Shown: positions 24,356 to 36,334, counted from the first letter of the stretch. The stretch is 64,000 nt of DNA from Plasmodium coatneyi (GCF_001680005.1 NC_033563.1:372001-436000), one strand, 5' to 3'. Program-made: numbers and translations. Notes: generated by a model from the letters alone, not told the origin.

Positions 24356-25768
24356 ATGAGCGAAGACGCAACCAAGCGCGTGAAGCCCGACTCTGGGGAT
24401 GATGACGAGTCCCCCCTGCAGAAGAAGGTCAAGAAGGAGCATTACAATTATGAAAATCACTCCAAGGAGTTCCTCATTAGCAAGGCGACCTACACACAGC
24501 AGTACTGTGAAATTTACAGCGCTCGGACCAAGGCGATGAAGGGGCTGCTGGTGAGGACGGTGGAACGGTTAGTCGGATGTAGCGGTCAAGCCAACGGTCA
24601 CATAAATGGTAATGTCAAGGTAGAGCTGGGGTGCGAAGTAAAGCGCGAAGGTGGGGAAGACGCTAAGGGCCTGGCTGGCAAGGAATACTCCCTCCTGCAC
24701 TACTTGAAGGAACTTAAGACGAACGAAAACTGCTACTGCATAGGTACGTTGTTCAAAAAAATGGAGCTGCGGCCCTCCATCCTAAACGAATACATCAGCG
24801 AAATCAACGAGACGGAAGACGTCGTGGTGAACTACACACACGATGAAGACGTTCTATTTCTAGAAGACGAAACGGCAAGGTTAAAGTTGGAAGGAAATAT
24901 AAACAGTGACCATTATGTGACGGGGCTAACAGTTATTATAAAAGGGAGGGGCATGAGCAATGGCTCCCTATATGTGGATGAGCTCATTTATGCATATGTG
25001 CCCAAGTTAGAAGTTCCGAGGTGCATTAGCGATGACGACAAATATATCATGTTCGTCTCGGGGATACAAATAAGTGAACGAAACGGAAATGTAAATAACA
25101 CCTCTCTATTGAAGGATTTTATTTTAGGATTATATGGAGATAAGGACTTATCTGAGAAGCTAATCAGGGTAGTTATTGTTGGGAACTGTCTTCGTAATGT
25201 TGATGGCGATGAGAAAGACATGAAAACCGTTGATACGTTTTTTGCTTCTCTTTGTCCAGGTGTGTATGTCGATTTAATGCCTGGGGAGAATGACCCCACG
25301 GATGCCATCCTACCGCAACAACCTTTTCCAAACTTATTTTTTAAGACAGCTAGAAATTACAGCTCCTTTAAGTGCGTCACTAACCCCTACCTTTTCTCCA
25401 TCGATAATGTAAACGTATGCTGTATGTCCGGTGAACCCGTTAACAATATCGTCTCTTACTCGAAGAATTCTCCAATGGATGCTCTAAGGATGATTGCGAA
25501 GAGCCGCATTTTATCTCCCACCTGTCCAGATACCCTGGGGTGCTATCCCTTCATGGAAAAGGACCCCTTCTGTTTACAGGACGATGATAAATATCCCCAC
25601 ATTTTTGTTAACGGGAATTGTACAGACCTCGAGGTGCAACACATGCACGGGGAGAACACGCTACCCCTGTTGGTGTGCCTACCCAGCTTTGACGTCACCC
25701 CCAAAGCGCTCCTCGTCAACATCAGGAATATGCAACACGTAACGTTGACCTTCGACGTTGGGAAGTAA
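24356..25768 (+). CDS. POLD2: DNA polymerase delta small subunit (POLD2/p50)
   Basis: Single exon. An in-frame ATG at 24272 exists, but the ATG at 24356 gives a normal-length protein of 470 residues, so I chose it. The N-terminal OB-fold region ends near residue 235. The calcineurin-like phosphoesterase domain then shows VSGIQI, IVGNCL, and the diagnostic MPGENDPTDAILPQQP (compare MPGE.DPT...LPQQP in the family), followed by NPY, the GYSKNSPMD-like segment and DTLGCYPF...DPF. Catalytic metal ligands are missing, as in all B-subunits. It links the catalytic subunit to the rest of the replicative polymerase delta complex in the nucleus. Confidence 0.95.
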   Translation: MSEDATKRVKPDSGDDDESPLQKKVKKEHYNYENHSKEFLISKATYTQQYCEIYSARTKAMKGLLVRTVERLVGCSGQANGHINGNVKVELGCEVKREGGEDAKGLAGKEYSLLHYLKELKTNENCYCIGTLFKKMELRPSILNEYISEINETEDVVVNYTHDEDVLFLEDETARLKLEGNINSDHYVTGLTVIIKGRGMSNGSLYVDELIYAYVPKLEVPRCISDDDKYIMFVSGIQISERNGNVNNTSLLKDFILGLYGDKDLSEKLIRVVIVGNCLRNVDGDEKDMKTVDTFFASLCPGVYVDLMPGENDPTDAILPQQPFPNLFFKTARNYSSFKCVTNPYLFSIDNVNVCCMSGEPVNNIVSYSKNSPMDALRMIAKSRILSPTCPDTLGCYPFMEKDPFCLQDDDKYPHIFVNGNCTDLEVQHMHGENTLPLLVCLPSFDVTPKALLVNIRNMQHVTLTFDVGK

Positions 25769-26015
25769 CATGAGGAAGTGGCGAAGACACGTTACGGTGC
25801 GTGTATTTTGCCGACTTATCACACATATGTATATATGTATATATATGTTTTATGTTTTTTTTTTTTTTTCCTTTTTAACCTATTTATTTGAAGTTCACAC
25901 GGCGCGCGGAGCTTTTTTTACTACCTGTTTCTCCCCCTTTTCAGATATCTCTATCATCAACTATGCAACTGCTAAAACTAACGTTGTATTCATAAATTGT
26001 TGCTTTGTTTTTGCT

Positions 26016-26290
26016 CACCGCAAGGAAGAACAGATTGTTGTTACTATTACTCGGTTCTTCTGTCGACCTCATTGTTGCGGTGATGTGGTAGTGATTCCAG
26101 AAGAATTTTCTGGTGATACTTGTCCCCGCGTCTGAACAGTCGAGTGCGGGGTTCCGCTCCCCGGCTTTGCGCGCGCCGAGAGTCACCCTCCAGTGGGTTA
26201 TCAATGGCCTGTTAACGGCGATGTTAGAGGCATTGTTCACAGCTTTCCTGCAATCTACCCGTAAGCTGCGCAACACATTCGGTGATATGT
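26016..26290 (+). ncRNA. Candidate structured non-coding RNA
   Basis: A GC-rich island just past POLD2 with nested perfect hairpins. CACCGCAA (26016-26023) pairs with TTGCGGTG (26075-26082). Inside it, GAAGAAC (26025-26031) pairs with GTTCTTC (26054-26060). Next come CCAGAA (26097-26102) with TTCTGG (26108-26113) and CCCCGC (26124-26129) with GCGGGG (26146-26151); CGGC/GCCG pairs lie at 26162-26178. The two-part first hairpin with internal loops recalls the P3 arm of RNase P/MRP, but no conserved core could be confirmed. Strand is uncertain. It could also be a structured 3' UTR. Confidence 0.35.
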
Positions 26291-26299
26291 AGGAACGCC

Positions 26300-27731
26300 C
26301 TCCCAGGTAATGTTCGTAGCCTTTCTCCTCTCTTCCTTTTTTATTTCCGCTTAAAAAGGATGGTGATAAACCTTTGAATTCTGTGTGCTTGCAATTTTGT
26401 AGGAAGGAGGAAAACTCCCCACCGAAGGACGGAAAAAAAAGGAGGAAATATGTAATAGCAGTTGGAGGAGCTTAGAAGCTTTAAGCGGCAGAGTAGGCGA
26501 AACTGCGAAGTTATTTTTCTTTTCTTTTATTTTTTTTTTCATTTATTTTTTCTCTCTTAACGATTGTTTTTAAATCTGCACCCCATGCCTCTTTCTGCTT
26601 TGTGTCGCTCTGCGCTATGCTATGGTATGCGCTGTTGCACTTCTTTCATTCTTCCTTTTTTTCTTTTTTTTCCTTCTTTTTTTTCCATTTGTATGTTTGA
26701 ATAATCATATAAGGAAAGAATATTCCCAACGCGGATGCGGAAAAATGAAAAAAGGTCCTGACATTTTTTGAAGAATTATTCGTGTATTTTAAAAAAACAA
26801 AAAAAAATTATGAAGTTAAAAAATTTTATAACAGAATGAATACACATTTTTTTTAATCTGCAATAAAGAAATTTACCAAACAAGTCAGAATTAAGTAGCA
26901 AAAAAATATTCTTGACTTATATTGGTTACACATGAACGTAAGTAAACACTTTCATACCATGAAAAAAAGGAAAAAACAAAAAAGTAAAAAAGAAAATTAC
27001 AAAGACAAAAAATTTACAAAATGATTAAAACATTGTAAGGAGGGAAGGAAGAAAAAAAAGGAAGTAGTACAAATATTATAACAAAATTGTACATATCGCT
27101 TAATACAAAAAAGGTGAAATACTGTTATATTATATTTTGTATCTACTTATATGATCATATGCTTGAAGAATTTCGTAATAAATGATCTAAATAAATTTCT
27201 TTGCCATGCAAATTTTCTTCCCCTTCACACTCCTCAAATACTAATGCAAGGATTAGCATCCACAACTTTGGTGCTAAAGGATTGTTCGACTTATACGATT
27301 CTTTACACAATTGTTACTGTTCTAACTCGTCCACACCTGGCACTTGTAACGTTTCCCTTGCCTTTAACACTGCTCCCCGTACCTAATTCATGTTCTGTTG
27401 CTGCTTCCCCCTTGAATCTTAGTATTTTTTGTGGTCCCCTTTCACCTATATCCTTCCCTTCTACAACTATACTTCCACTGCTCTTCTTCTTTTTTCATTT
27501 AACATGAAATATATTATTCATGTGCGCATATGTGTAAAATTTCTTTTTTTGCATTCTATAATACCCATGATAATTCTCTTATTAATATATGCTACTTATA
27601 ATTTGAAGGGAAGGGTATCCCCCTCAAATTGTATGCACATGTATATAAACTTCCTCTTCTATACATTTCATAATTCCTTTATGGTAATGTACTCAATGTT
27701 CCATGTACATTTATAATTTTAGGGATAAATA
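26300..27731. other. AT-rich transition into the variant island, no gene
   Basis: Base composition drops sharply here, with long A/T runs. Short open frames at 27151-27507 on both strands lack family features. It may hold decayed variant-gene sequence, but I cannot support that. Confidence 0.5.
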
Positions 27732-29216
27732 TTATGTAGGGTGATAACGTATATTCGTCCTTCGTCCGTCCCTTTGCCTCCGTTCAGGGATGTCATTTCT
27801 CACTCTTCCTCTTCTTTGAGGTGGTTGTGGTGGGGATCGTCGTTCATTATTATATATGGTAGAATTGTCTGCTGAATATATTGTTGATGTTTCGGTTGAA
27901 TAAGCACTGGAAATGTCTGTGAATATTTCCATATTCCGCCTATTGGGTCTTCTTTTCGTTCTATTGTTTCCATTGTTGCTGTTATTGCCTTTCCTTCCAA
28001 GGAGGGTGTTATTTATCCAGGAGGAGAATGAGGTATACTAAAATAAAAAAGAAGAAGGAAAGTTGTGTGGGGGGGAATGTGTTAGAGAGGAAAAATGTGT
28101 ATTGTGTGGGAAGTAGCTTATCCCATATTTGCTCCTTTAAACAGAAGTACATATTAGTACTGTGCTCTATACGCACATCTACTATAGAAGGAATTACTTT
28201 ATATAAAAAGAAGGTGATGAATGGTACTCCTATTAGTGTACCGGCAGAGGCAGCAACAGGAAGTGCTGAGCCATTTGTTGATGGAGATGGAGGTGCATAT
28301 CTTAGTTCTAACTGAACGCCTTTATAAACTGTAGTACCCTTTGGTGAGGTTCCTGCCTTTGACTCATATGTTTCACTATATGATAGGGTTAGTGGGTTCT
28401 GATTCCTTCTTATATCATATGTGCTCCTGAACATTTCACAATATGTATTATTTTTGCCCTGACAATCATCTTTTACAGCTTCAAATGCCTCAAAAGCTTC
28501 GTTTAGGTGGTCGTAATAACTTTTGTCACAGGAGCTGCTATGGAGCTGGAGGTCCTTTTTTATTTTTTGGTAGTCAAAGGAGAAGCCAAATACTATTCTG
28601 TGGTGCTTAAAGAGGTCTTCCGTGATGTTAGGAGTGTCAATGTACATATTATTACAATTATTTGTAACCTTAAATTCTAGAAATTCTTCATATATTTTTT
28701 TCATAACATCTAAAAATGTAGAACCACTTAAGCTGGCCTTACTTTTAGTATTAGTCCATACTAAGTCACCTAACCAATAATAAAAAAAGTGGCAGGCTGC
28801 ACCGCTATGTTGAAGGTTCAACTTCATTTTGGATGCTTTACAATAGTTTTTTACAATGTCATCTGCATTGTCTTTGATATTCTCATAGTCCTGTAATTTT
28901 TTCTGCAACATACTTATTATATCTTTGTACCCTGTATTATCACTACAAGACTCCCTTCCACTGTGAAATACACTGTAATAATCTGCATCCGATGCTAGCT
29001 GCTGCCAATCCCCCTCCTACAAGTATAGGAAGCACAAAGAATATATGTTCGTCCTAATACAATCATTTTTATTCCCACTTTTATTAAAGTACGCATAAAT
29101 TATTGTTCGCACACATATATGTATTTATGTATATGCACACTTTAAATACAGGGGAGGTGGAAATGTACCTTCAAGTATGTTTCTCCTGCAGTTTCTGCTG
29201 GTGCGGTTTCTGACAT
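27732..29216 (-). CDS. KIR: KIR-1, variant antigen of the pir family
   Basis: Three exons in phase: 29169-29216 (MSETAPAETAGETYLK), 28198-29016 and 27732-28037, giving 390 residues. Exon 2 holds one KIR ectodomain: an N-terminal Cys, then helical segments, the hallmark CHFFYYWLGD, Cys-Asn-Asn, a DYQKIKKDL segment, a C-x-x-x-Y-Y-D-HLNEAF motif and NNTYCEMF. A proline-rich stalk leads to a transmembrane helix ending FFLYK at the splice site. Exon 3 encodes the cytoplasmic tail: YTSFSSWI, then basic, then Ser/Thr-rich, ending in basic repeats. KIR proteins are placed on or in the infected red cell and vary antigenically. There is no cleavable signal peptide, as usual for the family. Junctions at GTACAT, GTAATT and TTTTAG are clear. 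Confidence 0.85.
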
Positions 29217-30259
29217 TGTTTGATATATGTGTGTTCGTGCGTGTATATTGCTTTCGTATATGTATTATGAATGTATGCCATGAGATCAGTTCTTTATATA
29301 TTCATCTAGAACATATGTATAGGAACTTTGCTCCTTCCAATAAAGATTATAACAAGGGGGAATATGTGCGCCTAAAAATTCTTTACCTTCCTTCCTTTAT
29401 CAATAATGCACATTTGTTTAATTCTTCTGAAGGGACGATATCACAGTATATTTTATATATATGTGTGCCAAATTATTATAAACACATAATTAAGTTTAAA
29501 ATACGGGCGCATATATTAAAACGTTAAAAATAGAGAATAAGAATGGAGCCCTGTGTACACCCTACATCTATGCACTACATTATTATATTGTGCACCATTA
29601 CTTTTATCGCTGTACTACTATTCACCTTCTTTAACTATTACGTAAACAGCAATAAAGTTTTATTTTGCCAAACAATTTCATCATGTATTACTATATTATA
29701 CTGATATTCAGAGGAGTTATTGGATGTCGTTAGCATATTTATTGCACTTCATATATGTACCAAAGCTCTCCGATTTTTCTACATGTATACATTCATACAC
29801 ACTCAACGTAGGGTGTACACTTACACAGCATAGGGAAAATGATATAATATGCAGAATAGCACGAATTACATTTAACAAAGCAAATGTATGCCTTTTCTCA
29901 ATAAATGAATCCCTCCGTATAGCTTCTCATTTCTTGGTTTATGCACCCTCACTATGAATAATTCTTCCCTTCCTTCTCTCGTCGACGACACCAGAAATAA
30001 TTTTTTCACACAGAATACATCCTATACCATTTCAGCCCCACTTACTCCTTACAACACATAACATATTTCACTTATACATGTTCCCTTATTTCTATTTATA
30101 TTATACTATTCCCCTTCTTGAACCCTATTAAAGATTTCACATATATGGGTGGTGAATATAAGTGAAACAACTCTTTCATTTCATTTTGATTTGCCGTAAA
30201 TTTCTTTTTTAATAAAGAACCAATACCTTCATAAAATTATTTCCACAGGTTCTAATGAC

Positions 30260-30912
30260 TTAGGGTTTAAGGTTCAGGGTTCAAGGTTCACAGTTTAGGA
30301 TTCAGGCTTTTAGGGTTCGTCCTTTAGGGTTCAGGGGTTTAGGGTTTCGTGGCGTAGGGTTCAGGATTTAGGGTTGCTCATTCAGGGGGTTACAGTTTAG
30401 CGTTTAGGGTTTATAATTTAGGTTCTTTGTTCAGGGTTTAGGGTTCAGGATTTAACGTTTATACATTAGGGCTCAGCGTTTAATGTACGAGATTTAGGGT
30501 TTAGGGTTCAGGGTTTAAGGTTTGGCTTGACAGCTTACGTTTTGGTTTCAGTGTTTAGGTTTCAAGTTTTTGGTTTAGAGCTTAGGGTTTGGTTTTACGT
30601 TTTAGTCTTTGGATTTATGTTTTAGTCTTTGGGTTTAGGTTTTAGGCTTCTGGGTTAAGGTTTAGTGTTTAGGATTTAGGGTTTAGAGTTTAGGGTTCAG
30701 GGTTTATGGTTCAGGGTTTAGGGTTCAGCGTTTAGGGTTAAGGGTTTAGGGTTCAGGGTTTAGGGTTCAGGGTTCACGGTTGAAGCTATAGGTTTTGGGG
30801 TTTAGCGTTCAGGTTTTAGGGTTCAGGGTTTAGGCTTCAGAGATAGGGGTAGAGGATTTAAGGTTTAGGTTTTAGTGTTTAGCACTTAGCGTTATAGCTT
30901 GAAGTTCTAGGT
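30260..30912 (+). repeat. Telomere-like array 1, G-rich arm
   Basis: Degenerate heptamers of GGGTTTA and GGGTTCA run for about 650 bp, with interruptions and point changes. The unit equals the Plasmodium telomere repeat GGGTTYA. It is intrachromosomal, not a chromosome end, since variant and housekeeping genes continue on both sides. Confidence 0.9.
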
Positions 30913-30974
30913 GTTGTGTGAAAGTTAATTTCGTACATCTTGCCAGGAAATACATTTGTTAGCAGTCTCAGCTT

Positions 30975-31165
30975 TAATCTCTAAACCCTGAGCTCTAATC
31001 CTTGAGCTCTAAAAGATAAATTTTAAAAATCCTGAACCCTAATCCTTGAATCCTAAACCCTGAACCCTAAATCCTCTACCCCTATCTCTGAAGCCTAAAC
31101 CCTCAACCCTAAACCCTGAACGCTAAACCCCAAAACCTATAGCTTCAACCGTGAGCCCTAAGCTG
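30975..31165 (-). repeat. Telomere-like array 1, inverted C-rich arm
   Basis: CCCTAAA/CCCTGAA heptamers, the reverse complement orientation of the previous arm. Positions about 31068-31156 are almost an exact inverted copy of about 30774-30865, including the non-heptamer parts (for example CTATAGCTTCAACCGTGA). Confidence 0.9.
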
Positions 31166-31550
31166 TGAATGGCTTGAACTATTTGAACTTTTCCAAATGT
31201 TCTGTAGAACTTTTGAACTTTAGAATTTTCAAATACTGAAACTGTAAAGTAATCCTCTACCCTGTAAAGTCCTCTCCAATTTCTTGTTCCCTTAATTCCT
31301 TTAGTCTCTTGAATTTTCCTAAACCTCCTGAACTTCCTTATACTATAGTGTAGGATTAAGCACAAGATAGCGTTGTGTACTTATATGTATGAAATTATAT
31401 ATAATGGAAAGGGAGGGGGCTGAAATAAGATAATATACATTTTACACAATTAATCCATGTTTAGTAAACTTATTAAGGGGAAGAGTATGGAACGAAATTA
31501 TTGTTATCGAATTGTGAGTAATGGAAGAAAGGAGTAATGTGCTACTGGAT

Positions 31551-31572
31551 TTATTATTTTAGGAGTAGATAT
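31551..31572 (+). promoter_or_regulatory. Candidate KIR upstream element
   Basis: TTATTATTTTAGGAGTAGAT, about 660 bp upstream of KIR-2, the least similar of the three copies. Confidence 0.25.
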
Positions 31573-32212
31573 ATTTTTCTTTAAAAGTATGATCTATACA
31601 CTTTTTCGTACTAATTTCAATCGTTCATTAATTCGACGAATGTAAACTCCCCTTTTCATATAAATATGGGTACCTATTAAAGGGAGAGGAGTGCTCCATA
31701 TACGGGGGTACTGAATAAACGTGCATTATAAATTCTTAATAATCTCCTTTAAACATAACAATAAAACAAGGTTCAATAATACATGCTGAATTCTTCTGCT
31801 CAAGTGGTGAATTGCATGCTAACATAAATAAGAACTACATAAAGTAAATAATCTTTTTACGCTACGAGAAATCAGTTACCATCCGAAAGTATAGTAAGTT
31901 TATGGAATGTGTACAAGGCATTTGAATGTCCCCTCCTATTATTTGGTTATTCCAGTATATCTGTTCATATATATTGCTTTTATTCATATATGCATATGTA
32001 ATGATTTTGATGCATAAATATAAGGGATTATAGCTGTTTAAGAAAATTGAACAATGTGTACATTAATTAGAAGAATTGAAAATTGATATTCATAATCATC
32101 CTGGAATATACGAAATTCTCATATACGTATTCTTTATGAATATATGAACAACGCACATTTTAAAATAAATTTCATTACATATAAACAAGAAGAATATGTA
32201 CACACATGAACA

Positions 32213-35153
32213 ATGGCATGCAAACTACAGGTTAGTTATTCCCTTACCTAGGGTATGGATAAATATGATGAATACAATATTGTATATGTGCACACACACA
32301 CACATATGAAAATAATAATAATAATAATAGGAAAATAATAATAATAATAATATGTAAGGAATGCATGGTAACATACATCTATACGTACTGCACTTCCTTG
32401 ATCCATTCTACATTCTATATTTTCTTAGGGCTCAGACACAAGTAAATTACCTTCACAAAAAGTATACGAAACTTTAGAAGAAGGAAATGGAAGAAGAGGT
32501 TGTATGTTCCAAGGGGGGGGAAAACGGAAGACCCCCACTGATCTGGAAGGAGAACTGAAGAACTCATTATCGTCATACCATGGGAAAGATTGGGAGTTAA
32601 TTCCTACAATTGCAGGAAACTACTGTCACGCATGTAATCGGACAGGAACGGCGGAGTGGTTGAATTCTGTGGGCGATGATGATCTTCCTTATTTCTTTTT
32701 TTATTGGTTAGGTTACAAAGTAAAGGAGAAATTTCCAACGAAAAGCCATTTTTCACCGATTATGACGAAAATTTATGAGGGACTGCAGAAATTCGATTCT
32801 GGATGTATGTGCACTCATATATACCCTAGTATTTTGAAGGATCGTTTCGGGCAAGCTAAAGTATTATTCGATTGGTACTATGACTACAATAAGCTGAAGA
32901 GTAACCAGGATTGTCATAAATATTGCAATAATAACAGGTGCGAGCAGTCCTACAACAAAGCTCAATCAACATATAACGATGTTAGTACATATTGCGGAAA
33001 AGCTGGCGGAGAATCATATTGTGAAAAATTTAAGGGGAAATCTAAGGAGGAATATAAGGAACCGCAAAAATTAGAAACGAAATGTACTGCACCTTCCCCT
33101 CAATCCACATGGTCAGCATCATCATTACCACAGGTAGTACACACATTATTTTTTTTCCATTTAGAGTAAATAAATATTATGGATATATATGAATATTATG
33201 CATACAATATTCTATGCGCAATGTAGTAAGGAAATGTGTAAGGAACGTTCATGTGGAAAGCACTTACTTCCTATATATTTTTCCCCCTATTCAATTCTAT
33301 ATTTTGTTTAGGGAAAGGAAGGTACTGTTAAATTACCCTCAGAACAAGTGTACGCTGCATTTGAAAATTCCAGTGCGTGTCTAAAGAATATCAGTAGTCC
33401 AGGGTGTAGCGCAAATTTAATAGCGAAAGTTCAGACTGCATTAACTACACTCAATATTAAGGATGGGAATTTACCCAGCGCAATAGTACAGGCTTATTGT
33501 TACGCATGTACCGAGAAGATGGATGGGGGCATTCCGGAGTACTATAAACCATGTCATTTGTTCTATTATTGGTTAGGTGATAAGATAAGAAATGAAACAT
33601 TGAGGAAGGGAGGCTCTTTCTCAATGATTATGCCGGCAGTTTATAGGAAGCTGACGAATTCCATATCCGGATGTAGGTGCATCAATTTGTACGAAGGTAT
33701 TAACAAAGACAAGTTTGAAAAGGCTAAAAAACTATTTGATTGGTACTATGACTATAATTACATAAGCAATAAGGATGGTTGTAGTGATTATTGCATTAAG
33801 GACAAGTGCCAACAGTCCTACGGGGAAGCTAAATCAGCACATGAACAATTAATTACAACTTGCAGAGGAGTTGGCAATGATAAATATTGCACCAAATTTA
33901 ATGGGGGAAAGAATAAGAAGGACGGGAGTGAATTCGCCCAACCACAGCCATTAACATGCCCTGAATTCAGCACACGTGCAGAAGACTCTACGCAGGAAAT
34001 AACAGGTAAGGGGAGGAACTATATACGAACCTGGAGTAGATACCAAATGCATGGTGATAAGTATATTACTACAGGAAGAAGTGATATGAAATAAAGGGAA
34101 AAAATAAAAAAAGTGGAAGTAAAAATAGAAAAAAAATAAGAGTGTAAATGAGTGAATGAATGAGGGTGTGTATGTGTAGGATTTCGCATTTAGAGGTTGT
34201 GTATGTAGGATTTCGTGTTTTAGGGTGTGTGTAGGATTTCACATTTTAAGATGTGTGAACTAAGGGTTTCTAGGTTAATGCCCCATAATGTTGCCTGCTA
34301 CTTAGTCACCCGAGTACGGGGGTATGCACCCGAAGGGTTTATAGAAAAAAGAAAAAAAAAAAAAATGAGAAAAGATTAGAGTTCAAGCATCTGTTGTTGT
34401 TGTTTTTTCAGTTGAGCAGGGAAGAAAAGCAGAGGGAACACCTAACCAAGGAAAAAAAGCGGAAGGAACTCCTAATCAAGGAAAAAAAACCGAAGGAACT
34501 CCTAACCAAGGAAAGAAAGTGGAAGGTGCACAAAATCAATCACAACCTTCGCAGCTTCAGCAACAACAACAGCAGCAACAACAACAACAACAGCAGCAAC
34601 AACGACAACAACAACAACAACAACCTCCACAATTACCAGCATCAGGGGGGGAAACTGACATCCCCATCATTCCTTCCGCTGTTGGTGGTGCAGCAACAAT
34701 AGCATTACCAGCACTTGCTTTCTATCTATATAAGGTAAGTACCACCTAACAACCTTCCCTTCCACCTACCACCACCCTAACACCCTTTCGTTCCACTCTA
34801 CCACCCCTAACAACCTTCTTTCCATCAACCACCACCCTAACAACCCACCTAACAATCTTCCTTCCCTTCAGTATAAACCATGGTCTTCCTGGCTAGGTAA
34901 CCATTCCAATGGAGGAAGAAGGAGTAACAACCATAAAAACAGAAGGTCCGCTGAGAGCACCTTTGATACACTCACAGTAGACACTTTAACACAATACACA
35001 GCAACTGAAGGTTCCACAATAGGTGACTTAACAGAGGAACATTCCACCACAATACGTTCTCGTGCTGCGAACACAAGACCGTCTACCAGAGAAAGCGACA
35101 CAAGAAATAATAATACACGGCGTCGCGGGATGGTAGGTTATCAAAACATCTAA
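32213..35153 (+). CDS. KIR: KIR-2, two ectodomains and a polyglutamine stalk
   Basis: Five exons in phase: 32213-32230 (MACKLQ), 32429-33133, 33312-34005, 34412-34734 and 34872-35153, giving 673 residues. Exons 2 and 3 each encode a whole KIR ectodomain: both start with KLPS..VY, both have a FYYWLG motif (YFFFYWLGYKV and CHLFYYWLGDKI), both have FDWYYDYN and a Cys-rich end (YCEKF, YCTKF). Exon 4 opens with about four 10-12 residue repeats (EGTPNQGKK core) and a polyglutamine tract of about 20 codons broken by one Arg, then a transmembrane helix ending YLYK. Exon 5 is the tail, YKPWSSWLG, with Ser/Thr-rich repeats, ending GYQNI. The domain pair looks like an exon duplication. Probable surface variant antigen. 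Confidence 0.85.
32311..32352. repeat. (AAT)n microsatellite upstream of KIR-2
   Basis: Two runs of about six ATA/AAT triplets split by GGAAA. It falls inside the first intron of KIR-2. Confidence 0.8.
34150..34275 (+). repeat. Intronic minisatellite in KIR-2
   Basis: Three to four imperfect copies of a GTGTAGGATTTCGCATTTTAG-like unit, about 40 bp apart, in the intron before the stalk exon. Confidence 0.7.
34741..34868 (+). repeat. Intronic CCACCTAACAACCTTCC repeat in KIR-2
   Basis: Several copies of CCACC(C)TAACAACCTTCC variants fill the last intron, directly after the transmembrane exon. The reverse complement of the same unit fills the equivalent intron of KIR-4. Confidence 0.8.
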
Positions 35154-35619
35154 ATGTAACACACCATATGTGATGTAACATCTAAGGATGGGGAAGGGGA
35201 TGGAAGGGAGATGTGTTTCCTTCCCATCCTCCATCAGTGGAAGCATAAATAACCACGAAGCTTATATGCAGTGTAGGAAAAAAAAAAAAAAAGACACTTT
35301 CTTCTTTTTACACTACATTCCTTTTTCTTTTTTTTTTCCTTCCTTCTTAATTTTTCTTGCTTTCCTTTCTTCTTTTTTTTTTTTCTTGCTTTTTTCGCGT
35401 CCAACCTGCGGGTGCAATTTTGGATGCACCCCTTATCAGGTTGTCTCATTTTACGCGTCACCCAGTTTCACCTTCGCCTGCCTTCCCCGAGATGACATTC
35501 AAGGAGTTTTTTCGCCCCCTCTAAGTGGCTGAACGCCCTAAAAATTAATTGACCGGTTTAGTCTGTCTGCGAGTGGACTTTATTTTCAAAAATTCTTCAT
35601 TCATTTAAACACCAGTCAT

Positions 35620-35962
35620 AACCCCTGAACCTTAAACCCGGAACACGATATTCTATACCGGAAATGATACATCCTATACCCGAAAACCTGAACCCTAAAC
35701 CCGAAGTCTCCTTCTTACACCCTAAACGCTACTCCCATATCCTGATGCGTACTCACACTCCCTGAACACTAAACCCTAAAATATAAAATCTGAAACCTAA
35801 ACCCTGAAAACTAAACCCTGAACCATAAATCCTGAACCCTAAATCCTAAACTCCAAACGCTGAATCCTGAACCCTAAACCCTAAACGCTAAAACCCAAAA
35901 TCTTAAACCCTAAATTCTAAATCCTAAACCCTAAACCCTAAACCCTGAACCCTAGACCCTGG
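35620..35962 (-). repeat. Telomere-like array 2, C-rich arm only
   Basis: About 340 bp of CCCTAAA/CCCTGAA heptamers with changes. Unlike the other two sites, there is no G-rich partner next to it; the gene on its left is transcribed toward it. Confidence 0.9.
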
Positions 35963-36313
35963 ACATTGGGGACTTTTAATCCTTAGAACGTTCAAAATAA
36001 GGAAGTAGTGGAATAATCATGAATACTGTAGGGCCACTCTCCACTCCTTTAATTTTTTTAATTCTTTGGACTCCATTAGTTCTCTTAAAATTATTGATTC
36101 TGTTCGATGGGAAAAAGGAAAAAGGCAGAATTATACATTAACATATAAAAATTAATATGTATTAAAGCAGGGAAGGGATCTCACGTGGCTTAGTATGTAT
36201 TTTACTGAAATGAGTTGTTTGTAATATGCTCATAACCATGGGAAGGGGAGAAAATTTTTTCTCATGAAACGATTATGAATGAAGAGAAAGGGGGAAGGTG
36301 TATAGTACTGTAA

Positions 36314-36334
36314 GTATTATTTTAAGGATGTGTG
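36314..36334 (+). promoter_or_regulatory. Candidate KIR upstream element
   Basis: GTATTATTTTAAGGATGTGTG, about 500 bp before the KIR-3 start. Similar words occur at 31551-31572 (KIR-2) and 44031-44051 (KIR-5). Its function is inferred only from conservation. Confidence 0.3.

Larger units (their letters stand above)
29217..32212. other. Head-to-head spacer between KIR-1 and KIR-2
   Basis: A 3-kb shared 5' region with no gene. It holds the first pair of telomere-like arrays at its centre (30260-31165), flanked by about 1 kb of unique AT-rich sequence on each side, and a microsatellite near KIR-2. Confidence 0.7.

Noticed and set aside
25941..26276. Open frame on the minus strand over the hairpin island
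   Set aside because: No start context, family or splice support; the nested perfect stems explain the sequence better as RNA or UTR.
27151..27507. 118-codon plus-strand frame in the AT-rich transition zone
   Set aside because: Hydrophobic, low-complexity composition typical of T-rich non-coding DNA; no KIR motif.
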